Of a stretch of 5,037 nucleotides of DNA, positions 1 through 5,037 are shown piece after piece. The stretch comes from Peptostreptococcaceae bacterium (GTDB lineage: Bacteria; Bacillota_A; Clostridia; Peptostreptococcales; Acidaminobacteraceae): contig JABXKX010000271.1 in NCBI GenBank assembly GCA_013619035.1, forward strand, positions 1-5,037, in the 5' to 3' direction. Made by a program: the position numbers and the translations under genes. The notes under the pieces are model-generated. The model was not told where the DNA came from. It did not search any database and saw only the letters and a list, made by a program, of their open reading frames with translations. Numbering within the stretch: the first letter of the stretch is position 1; the number at the start of each line of letters is the position of its first letter.

Positions 1-611
1 ACTTTCTCTAAATGATACAAATGTTCTCTTCTTTCCAGAAAATTATTCAATAAGTTGTAGTTGAAATCATTATGATGCTTGATTCTGTTTTTTAAAACAA
101 TCTTACTGGTATAACTATCGTGTTTATCAATATTGTAAAAAACAGACCTCTTTTGATCCTCAGTTGTTCCACCAAAATAAACATTTTCATAACCTTCAAA
201 ATGTCTAAAAAGAAGTTGCCTAAAGTTTTCTGATAAGCGATAACTTCTCTTTGTTTCATATGCCAATTGATTGATGAAATCATTAACACTGAGTTCTTCA
301 TTATTTGTAATCAGACTTTTTATATGCTGATCAGGCTGATTCAAAGTACATATGTTTTTTATAATATTACACGCTTGTATAACCGAGTTTGTTTTATAAG
401 TGTCATGATGCTTGCTGTAACTATTGTATATGTTTTGTTGTTCTATGGTGTCTTGAGTATGATCTGATAGCTCTTGTGGTTTTAAAACATAAATCAATGG
501 CAAACTCTTCAACCGTCTCATTGAAAATGAGTTTCGCCCCATGATACGGTCACAAAAATCACTTTGAGTTCTGATTGTTTTAAATATAGATATATCTCTA
601 ATAACTACCAT
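1..611 (-). CDS. Unrecognised protein downstream of eCIS tube 2, C-terminus cut by window edge
   Basis: An uninterrupted frame of 203 codons runs from the ATG at 611-609 to the window edge with no stop, so the 3' end is missing. The start is well supported: AAGGTGG lies 5 bases ahead of the ATG, and only 15 bases separate it from the tube-2 stop, so it should be the next gene of the same operon. The protein is polar and rich in Asn, Gln, His, Lys and Ser, with HH pairs near residues 68-69 and 179-180. I see no signal peptide, membrane segment, LysM repeat or known catalytic motif. In Afp-like clusters the LysM-containing tube cap/adaptor (Afp7 type) or a baseplate gene is expected about here, but the visible residues do not resemble one. 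It could be a divergent structural protein, an accessory protein or cargo; the sequence does not decide. The reading frame is secure, the function unknown. Confidence 0.8.
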   Translation of the reverse strand, partial: MVVIRDISIFKTIRTQSDFCDRIMGRNSFSMRRLKSLPLIYVLKPQELSDHTQDTIEQQNIYNSYSKHHDTYKTNSVIQACNIIKNICTLNQPDQHIKSLITNNEELSVNDFINQLAYETKRSYRLSENFRQLLFRHFEGYENVYFGGTTEDQKRSVFYNIDKHDSYTSKIVLKNRIKHHNDFNYNLLNNFLERREHLYHLEK

Positions 612-626
612 CCAAACCACCTTATG

Positions 627-1106
627 TTACAATCCTATCGCATCTAAAACCATTCCTATCACACTCTTCGACTTAGACAATACTATTTTCTCTACAACCA
701 ACTCATATTCTTCTATAGCAATGCTTGAATCCTCCTGCGCATTTAAATCAGGGCCTTTCCATTTGATTGGATAAGCATTGGTAAAATCCCATCTCGAAAC
801 TTCAGTACCTGCATTGTCATATAGTATGATAGAACCACTCTTTTTCGGTAAACCTAGCAGATGTTTACCATCTATAACATCATAATACCAATCCCATAAT
901 GCACTGCCTAATCCAACACCTTTACTTAGAGTAATATTGTTATACTTGATGCCTTCAAATAGTTTTATCTTTATGTTGTTTTCACCGCCTTCTTTAAGTT
1001 CTCTTGTTTCCATTTCTGATCCCATGCCAGATACTTTATTGAATCCACCAGCTAAGATACCATCGATTTCTACAGCAAACTTAAATGTCCCTACAGGATA
1101 ACACAT
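627..1106 (-). CDS. eCIS second tail tube protein (Afp5-like, T4 gp19 family)
   Basis: A 159-residue protein of the T4 gp19/phage tail tube family. The N-terminal strand has the usual FKFAVEIDG followed by GGFNKVSG (about residues 8-27). A charged ELKEGGEN loop comes next, then a GIKYNNITLSKG segment (52-63). The C-terminal half has WDFTNAYPIKWKGPDLNA (106-123) and an acidic IEEYEL strand. These are hallmarks of eCIS inner tubes. Compared with the first tube it is longer, with a hydrophobic C-terminal tail, and it follows the assembly genes; this matches the Afp5-type tube initiator that joins the tube to the baseplate (role inferred from family and order). I chose the ATG at 1106 over the one at 1124, because AAGGAGG (1112-1118) lies 5 bases ahead of it and falls inside the codons of the longer version. 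A strong hairpin at 1124-1145 precedes it. Confidence 0.92.
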   Translation of the reverse strand: MCYPVGTFKFAVEIDGILAGGFNKVSGMGSEMETRELKEGGENNIKIKLFEGIKYNNITLSKGVGLGSALWDWYYDVIDGKHLLGLPKKSGSIILYDNAGTEVSRWDFTNAYPIKWKGPDLNAQEDSSIAIEEYELVVEKIVLSKSKSVIGMVLDAIGL

Positions 1107-1111
1107 CAAGC

Positions 1112-1118
1112 CCTCCTT
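1112..1118 (-). promoter_or_regulatory. Shine-Dalgarno that fixes the tube-2 start
   Basis: AAGGAGG is a perfect match to the anti-Shine-Dalgarno core and lies 5 bases ahead of the ATG at 1106-1104. An upstream in-frame ATG at 1124-1122 would make this site part of the coding sequence, and that ATG lies at the base of a strong hairpin with no good binding site of its own. The shorter protein is therefore the likely product. Confidence 0.85.
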
Positions 1119-1123
1119 AATCA

Positions 1124-1145
1124 TGAGGGGAGAAATCTCCCCTCA
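1124..1145 (-). promoter_or_regulatory. Perfect 10-bp inverted repeat between DUF6760 stop and tube-2 ribosome binding site
   Basis: In the transcript the arms are TGAGGGGAGA and TCTCCCCTCA around TT; as RNA this is probably a 9-bp stem with a 4-base loop. It begins on the base after the TAG stop (1146-1148) and ends 5 bases before AAGGAGG. No U-tract follows, so it is not a normal intrinsic terminator. Within an operon such a hairpin can stabilise an upstream mRNA end, mark a processing point or affect translation of the next gene. The 3' arm (CTCC/CCTC) could also pair with the downstream GGAGG, which would hide the ribosome binding site if the main hairpin were opened. The hairpin is seen directly; its role is inferred. 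Confidence 0.7.
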
Positions 1146-1340
1146 CTAAACATTAAAAATATTGTCTGGCTCATCATTTGCTTTTCTGTTGATCTCAGAA
1201 ATTTGTTTACACCATCTTTGTCTTTCTTTATGCTCTAAAATCATGAGTTTATCAAAAGACCAGTGAAAGTGATATGCAATAAAGGCCATCTCTTCATATA
1301 ATTTATCTTCAGGGTAAGTTGTTAATATACCCCTCTGTCC
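1146..1340 (-). CDS. DUF6760-like eCIS protein, probably the -1 frameshift extension of the assembly protein
   Basis: The frame reads YPEDKLYEEMAFIAYHFHW, then a charged helix with HKERQRWCKQI and SEINRK, ending at TAG (1146-1148). This resembles the small DUF6760 proteins found in eCIS clusters next to the tail assembly gene (recognised from memory, not searched). Upstream the frame is open only back to a TGA at 1359-1361, and in that stretch there is no ATG, GTG or TTG before the ATG at 1289, which would cut off the conserved YPEDKLYEE segment. The frame is exactly -1 to the assembly gene and overlaps its end, where a slippery T TTT TTG and stem-loop lie. I therefore give the segment from the first codon after the predicted slip (GGA, 1340-1338), 64 residues. 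The alternative is a 47-residue protein from the ATG at 1289, whose AAGAG sits directly against the start with no spacing. Confidence 0.75.
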   Translation of the reverse strand, partial: GQRGILTTYPEDKLYEEMAFIAYHFHWSFDKLMILEHKERQRWCKQISEINRKANDEPDNIFNV

Positions 1341-1346
1341 AAAAAA
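1311..1346 (-). promoter_or_regulatory. Candidate programmed -1 ribosomal frameshift signal
   Basis: In the assembly-gene frame the codons AAT TTT TTG give the heptamer T TTT TTG (1346-1340). Six bases follow (1339-1334), then a stem with arms GGGGTA (1333-1328) and TACCCT (1316-1311), one pair being G-U, around an 11-base loop. The zero-frame TAA (1324-1322) lies in the loop. A -1 slip would leave the assembly frame after residue 119 and enter the DUF6760-like frame, making a 183-residue fusion. The same heptamer is the known slip site in the P2 tail gene E. The elements are seen; that they work is inferred. Confidence 0.7.
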
Positions 1347-1696
1347 TTCATACCCAGCTCATGCTCTTGTTGACAATTTGGACATTTCACTTTGAAATTT
1401 GCATGATCTAATTTGTTGATGCGTTCATAAACTTCTTGTAAGTACGCTAAATCAGCAGTGTAAAGACCTTCAACTATATTGGTGTTGATGCTCTCCAAAG
1501 TACCTAATTGTGAAATAACACGTGACAATAATATCACTGTCAAATAACCAGGATTTTGCTGAACCCTCGGATCTCTCATAGGCAGGATTTCATCTGCGGC
1601 TGTTGCCAACCGCATGATACCCTTTGTATGAAGTGTGCCCTCTCTATCGACATAACCCTTCGGTAGTGAAAATTCATATTCTGTTTTAAATACCAT
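1322..1696 (-). CDS. eCIS phage tail assembly protein (short, non-shifted form)
   Basis: A 124-residue protein matching the tail assembly family found beside eCIS tube genes. It has FSLPKGYVDREGTLHTKG (residues 9-26), then MRLATAADEI, DPRVQQNPGYLTVILLSRVI (about 42-61), and VEGLYTADLAYLQEVYERIN (75-94). In contractile phages the protein at this position is a tail assembly chaperone, acting in the cytoplasm during assembly and absent from the finished particle; that role is transferred by analogy. Near the end is KCPNC (104-108), half of a zinc-ribbon-like site, with no second Cys pair in this form. The ATG at 1696 follows the first tube gene by 11 bases, and an AAGAGGA-type binding site overlaps the tube stop codon, indicating coupled translation. 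The last codons carry a slippery site that probably gives a longer form extended into the next frame. Confidence 0.87.
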   Translation of the reverse strand: MVFKTEYEFSLPKGYVDREGTLHTKGIMRLATAADEILPMRDPRVQQNPGYLTVILLSRVISQLGTLESINTNIVEGLYTADLAYLQEVYERINKLDHANFKVKCPNCQQEHELGMNFLDRGVY

Positions 1697-1707
1697 AAAT
1701 CATCCTC

Positions 1708-2139
1708 TTATTGGGTACGTTTAAGACTTTCATGAGCTATCTCTAATGATTCTACAGCAACATCATTACCAGTTGCATTAAAATCAGGTGCTGTATATTT
1801 AACAGGCCAAGCATTCTCAATCGTCCAAGAAGCAATAACAGTATCTGCATCTTCTTCACCATAAGCATTGAGTGTTAACGACTTTCTTTCGATTGTTCCA
1901 CCAACACATTCTATGATCCAAGTATATAGATGTTGATCCACTACACCAGCTTTCAAGGTAATATTACTATACTTCGTCAAACCAGGTAATTTTCTTGGTG
2001 TCGTTGGCTCACCACCTTCTCTATACTCAATAACATCTATTGATATATCAAATCCTGCAACTTCACTAAATCCGCCATTTTGAACCCCATCGCATTCAAT
2101 TTTAAATCTAAAATTTCTAATTGGATCTCCAGCTCTCAT
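1708..2139 (-). CDS. eCIS main tail tube protein (Afp1-like, T4 gp19 family)
   Basis: A 143-residue gp19/phage tail tube family protein of typical eCIS length. Conserved parts in order: PIRNFRFKIECDG (6-18), GGFSEVAGFD (22-31), the acidic IEYREGGEP loop (37-45), RKLPGLTKYSNITLKAG (49-65), and WTIENAWPVKYTAPDFNA (105-122), followed by AVESLEIAHE. Hexameric rings of this protein stack to form the inner tube through which cargo passes. The set of matches, and the place directly after the sheath remnant and before the assembly gene, support the main tube subunit rather than the initiator. The start ATG is preceded by AGGAGG with 7 bases of spacing, and that site overlaps the TAG ending the sheath remnant. 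This gene looks fully intact although the sheath frame next to it is broken. Confidence 0.93.
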   Translation of the reverse strand: MRAGDPIRNFRFKIECDGVQNGGFSEVAGFDISIDVIEYREGGEPTTPRKLPGLTKYSNITLKAGVVDQHLYTWIIECVGGTIERKSLTLNAYGEEDADTVIASWTIENAWPVKYTAPDFNATGNDVAVESLEIAHESLKRTQ

Positions 2140-2150
2140 TTAATTGCCTC

Positions 2151-2435
2151 CTATTCTCTATTTTTTTGAGTGATTCTGAGTATAATAACTTCTGCAGGTT
2201 TCACAGGTTCTATACCAATTTCACATACATTCGTCCATTCTCTTACGTCGTAGTGTCATGACACATTGATAAAGATATGCTCCATCTCATAAGATAAGTA
2301 CCCTCCAAACATTCGTTGAAAATCAGCAACACTAAAAAAGCCTGTAAGGTTTACTTCATTATCACTTTCTACACCCTCTGCTACTACATGATTAGAACTA
2401 TTATTTGTTTCATTTTCCATATAGTATTCTATATC
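2151..2435 (-). pseudogene. C-terminal remnant of eCIS tail sheath gene, with in-frame TGA
   Basis: The last codons read EIGIEPVKPAEVIILRITQ, which matches the very conserved sheath ending (EIGIAPVKPAEFVIFRI-type). Upstream in the same frame, segments such as SVADFQRMFGGYL and EHIFINV fit the helix and strand expected just before that ending. The gene is broken: a TGA at 2258-2256 interrupts the frame, another TGA at 2438-2436 closes it upstream, and the only ATG is at 2420. Only about 95 codons are present where a full sheath has several hundred, and a terminator and a different gene lie upstream, so the N-terminal and central parts are absent from this place. The frame ends at TAG, overlapping the tube-1 ribosome binding site, so the 3' junction is the original one. 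A less likely reading is a separate 54-residue protein from the ATG at 2420 followed by a sheath scrap. Confidence 0.72.
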
Positions 2436-2442
2436 TCATTTC

Positions 2443-2448
2443 ATTATA
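2443..2448 (-). promoter_or_regulatory. Possible -10 box upstream of the sheath remnant and tube genes
   Basis: TATAAT is a perfect -10 hexamer 22 bases ahead of the ATG at 2420, in the AT-rich gap downstream of the hydrolase terminator, where a new promoter for the tube genes would be expected. At 17 bases spacing the -35 position reads TTACTA, only three matches to TTGACA, and there is no extended -10 TGn. Perfect hexamers arise by chance in DNA this rich in A and T, so this is only a candidate. Confidence 0.35.
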
Positions 2449-2480
2449 CACAATATATGGAAAATTAGTAATGTATATCA

Positions 2481-2510
2481 TATAAAAGACTCCCAATTTC
2501 TTAGGAGTCT
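2481..2510 (-). terminator. Intrinsic terminator of the hydrolase gene
   Basis: In the transcript, arms AGACTCC (2510-2504) and GGAGTCT (2493-2487) form a perfect 7-bp stem with a 10-base loop, followed by TTTATA-type sequence. It lies 20 bases after the TAA of the hydrolase gene, where a terminator is expected, and separates that gene from the eCIS genes. The U-tract is short, so termination may be incomplete. Confidence 0.75.
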
Positions 2511-2530
2511 CATTTCAATTCTATTGTTGT

Positions 2531-5004
2531 TTACTTATTTATGTCATCTAAGCCGTTTATAATAATCAAATTATCATGTTCAGATGTCTTTATATATACT
2601 GGATCACTTGAATTACTGTTGAGTTTAAAGAATTCGATCACATGATTGATATCCTCACTACCTCCACTATGAGCCTTTTCAATATTCGTTATAAATTGGC
2701 CTTGTCCACCAACTTCATAAAATACCTTTTGTGCGGTTTCCCAACGTGTTGAGACATCATTACCATATAATTTTATGGCTAACTCTCTTTGCTGTTTTGT
2801 AAATGTATCGTCACCCATCAAGGCATCATGTTCATCTAACCCACCTAAGTACATTATTTTTGCAACCTTGTTGTATGTTTCTAAATCAAATGGTCTTCCA
2901 AATAAATACTCATGATCATATGCTCCAATCTGATAAACCAGATTATCACCTTTATAGGTTAAACCAGGTACGAAAGGAATAAACATACCACCCGAATACA
3001 TAGCTTTTACTTGTTCAGGATAAATACTTGTATACCTGCTTGAAAAGTTACCAGCACCAGAGAATCCTGCTACAAATATCTGCTCTTCTAATTGATGACC
3101 TGCATTTTCAAGTTGTGTTTGAGCATCTAATACAATAGCATGCAGTTGCTCCTCTATATTATACATCTTATAAAAATCTTCTTCAGTTAATGTACCATCT
3201 GCATCGAGTGACCTGATATCCTCTATGTTGTCTTCAATAAACATCACCGTACTGTCTAAAGCATGATTATGAGAAAACTCTGGCGGATTGGCTATATTCT
3301 CAAATCCAAACTTAGGAAATATCGGCATAACCCTTGGAATATACAATTGATTTTGAACATCAGTACCTATATGAGATCTTTTACCCATTGTTAGCGCATT
3401 ATAGATATGAACATTCATATTATTCGACATAGCCGGGAAGTTATGGCCTTCTAACAATAAGTATTTTTTATTGTTTTTGTTTTCTTCTTTATTCGTATCA
3501 TTTGGTAAGAATATCACATAAGGGTAGTTAAATCCTTTTTCAGGATTTGCTTCTATGTAAACGACTTTTTCCTCACCAGTTTCTATTAAACTCGGGTTAT
3601 CCAATAATAACTTCTCGACCTCAGCTTTATAATCTAATCCGACTGATACAGCTACTTTAGTTGTATCTTTTTCATACCCCTCATACATTTGGTCGATGGT
3701 TGATTGGTATTGATCCTCTTCAAACAATGCATATAAGATCATTTGATCACCATGTGTTATCTGATAATACCCAGGTGATTTAATACTATAGAATTCTGGA
3801 TATTCTTCTACTAATTCACCCATTACTGAATTAAGCATTAAGCCAAACTCATATGAATCATTATTAAGAATCAAAGCATTTCTTTTCTTAAAGTCCTGAG
3901 CAAAATTAACCCATAAGTTTAAGCTTCTGCCTTCATAACGATATATATATTGTTGTGCATATTCAGCGGTCTTTTGAGTTGTAACCGTATAAAAATCACC
4001 GTCATAATACTGTTCACTAACTAATTGCTGCATCTCATCTACTGTTAAAGTCTTAATAGAACTATATGTATCAACGCCTTTACTCATTAATTCATTTAAT
4101 TGCCCTTCTGCAGAAGTAGTCTCTGATTCTTCTTCATTAAAACTATAAAGACCATCTATAACTGAAAGCACATCATTCGTATTTGATTTAATATATATAA
4201 TCTTTCGATCACCTTTTTCAAAATAGTAGACACCTTCTTCATTAAGCGTATAAGCTTCTGGTAAAAACTCTTTCATGCCAGGCATATACTTTTCATCATA
4301 TAACCCATATGCTTCTGTACCATCATCGATAAATAACATGTTCTTATCCGAAGTAGTATAACCCTTAGCGATTAATACACTGATACTAATCCCATTGTAG
4401 GTTTTCGCATTGAAACCAGTATACATGGCCATATCTTGGCTACCTACCATGTAGAAATCTGTTTCAAAGAAGTACTCTTCTACAATTTTATTGATATCTT
4501 CAGATTCGTTAGAGACTTTTTTATCAGTATCAATACTGAGGCCCGTCTCTTTGGTCCATTTATATGATGCTCCAAATTCATCCACCATAAAACGCCAAGT
4601 CAATGGAAAGTATGTGATATTTCTAAATACCAACAACGGGTAAGGTTCATTGTTATTGTCAATTATTTGATCAGCTACTTTTATAGGACCAGTTGCTAAT
4701 TTAGCTTTGTGTAAGCCCGTTTTATTACTATAACTATAATCAAGATCTAAAGGGATTGACTCATTAGAAGAGATAACACTTAATCCAGTTTCTTCTGTCC
4801 ATTTGGCTTCTAAACCAAGACCTCTAGCAATCTTCCAAGTCATCGGTAGATAAGTAATATTTTTGTATACAACAAACGGATATTGTAATGCTGTATTTTT
4901 TATATATTCATTATTGATTACAATATCTTCTTCTGCAATCTCAACGTTTACCTCTTCTCCATAAGCCAAACTGCTTAAAAGCAATATACCAAATACTATA
5001 ATGA
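2531..5004 (-). CDS. Secreted or surface alpha/beta hydrolase with stalk repeats, N-terminus missing
   Basis: At least 823 codons; residue numbers here count from the TTG at 4984. The N-terminus reads as the end of a signal peptide (IIVFGILLLSSLAYG), which continues upstream of that TTG into adapter sequence, so the TTG is not the true start and the first residues are lost. Next come two copper-amine-oxidase-N-like stalk repeats (about 20-72 and 101-152), each with YPF/YPL-NITY-P-TW and a W-T-ETGLS end. Two copies of a domain I do not recognise follow (about 163-281 and 314-437), then a C-terminal alpha/beta-hydrolase domain (about 473-790). The nucleophile elbow is GFSGAG with Ser642; likely partners are Asp717 or Asp720 and His772. 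This suggests an exported esterase or peptidase-like enzyme of unknown substrate. The stalk repeats are known from Firmicute surface proteins. It has its own terminator and no evident link to the injection system. Confidence 0.85.
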
Positions 5005-5037
5005 CTGTCTCTTATACACATCTGACGCTGCCGACGA
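5005..5037 (+). other. Nextera transposase adapter left on contig end (artefact)
   Basis: The last 33 bases are the exact reverse complement of the Illumina Nextera read-1 transposase adapter: the 19-base mosaic end (CTGTCTCTTATACACATCT, 5005-5023) followed by the 14-base tail GACGCTGCCGACGA. This is library sequence, not genomic DNA or a mobile element. It interrupts the signal-peptide codons of the hydrolase gene and places a false TAA in their frame at 5014-5012. Confidence 0.97.

Noticed and set aside
92..301. 69-residue minus-strand open frame
   Set aside because: It lies in another frame wholly inside the partial gene at 1-611, which has the better start, ribosome binding site and operon position.
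267..467. 66-residue plus-strand open frame with a hydrophobic, membrane-like translation
   Set aside because: It is antisense to the partial gene at 1-611, has no convincing ribosome binding site, and its hydrophobicity is the usual result of reading the opposite strand of an Asn/Lys-rich gene.
1124..1145. Hairpin as a rho-independent terminator
   Set aside because: No U-run follows the stem; the next bases are TGATTAAGGAGG, leading directly into the ribosome binding site of the next operon gene.
2256..2258. TGA read as tryptophan or selenocysteine to keep the sheath frame open
   Set aside because: All Trp codons checked in neighbouring genes are TGG, there is no convincing SECIS-like hairpin directly downstream, and the sheath would still lack most of its length.
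2253..2264. 12-base perfect palindrome GTGTCATGACAC over the TGA in the sheath remnant
   Set aside because: It could suggest an operator, a deletion scar or a stop-codon signal, but it is short, has no second copy in the window (only a partial 10-base match at 399-408), and the flanks do not extend it. Chance is enough.
2260..2390. Sheath-like resemblance in the +1 frame (for example CHDTTT followed by ENGR)
   Set aside because: It contains several stops and needs a shift to reach the EIGIEPVKPAEV ending, whereas the frame chosen is continuous with that ending and has one stop.
2531..5004. Hydrolase as an eCIS cargo toxin
   Set aside because: It carries a signal peptide and cell-surface stalk repeats, has its own terminator, and lies outside the tightly packed operon; nothing shows loading into the particle.
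5005..5023. Tn5-type mosaic end as evidence of a transposon
   Set aside because: It is followed exactly by the Nextera read-1 tail and sits at the very end of the contig, so it comes from the library preparation.

Overview
The window is an AT-rich contig end (about one third G+C by eye) with every recognisable gene on the minus strand. Strong AAGGAGG/AGGAGG ribosome binding sites, TGG used for Trp, and a secreted protein with paired copper-amine-oxidase-N-like stalk repeats all point to a low-GC Firmicute, probably Clostridia-like. That placement is an inference; nothing here names a species.

Positions 1-2435 hold part of an extracellular contractile injection system (eCIS, a phage-tail-like particle related to Afp/PVC). 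In transcription order, from high to low coordinate, it contains: a broken C-terminal remnant of the tail sheath (2151-2435); an intact main tube protein (1708-2139); a tail assembly protein (1322-1696); a small DUF6760-like reading frame (1146-1340); a second tube protein of the Afp5 type (627-1106); and an unrecognised protein that runs off the window (1-611). The genes are tightly packed, mostly with 0-20 bases between them, and look like one operon.

The most interesting feature is the junction of the assembly gene and the DUF6760-like frame. The small frame has no ATG, GTG or TTG ahead of its conserved part. It lies exactly in the -1 frame, and the overlap carries T TTT TTG, a 6-base spacer and a 6-bp stem-loop. 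This is the layout of a programmed -1 ribosomal frameshift like those of the phage tail chaperones lambda G/GT and P2 E/E'. It predicts a 119-residue N-terminal part joined to a 64-residue extension (183 aa).

A perfect 10-bp inverted repeat without a U-tract sits between the DUF6760 stop and the Shine-Dalgarno of the second tube gene. It may set the ratio between upstream and downstream products.

Positions 2531-5004 encode a large secreted or surface alpha/beta hydrolase. It has two stalk repeats and a duplicated domain of unknown function, and is followed by its own intrinsic terminator (2481-2510). It is probably transcribed separately from the eCIS genes. Its N-terminus is missing because the last 33 bases (5005-5037) are Nextera sequencing adapter, not genomic DNA; the adapter places a false in-frame stop just before the signal peptide.
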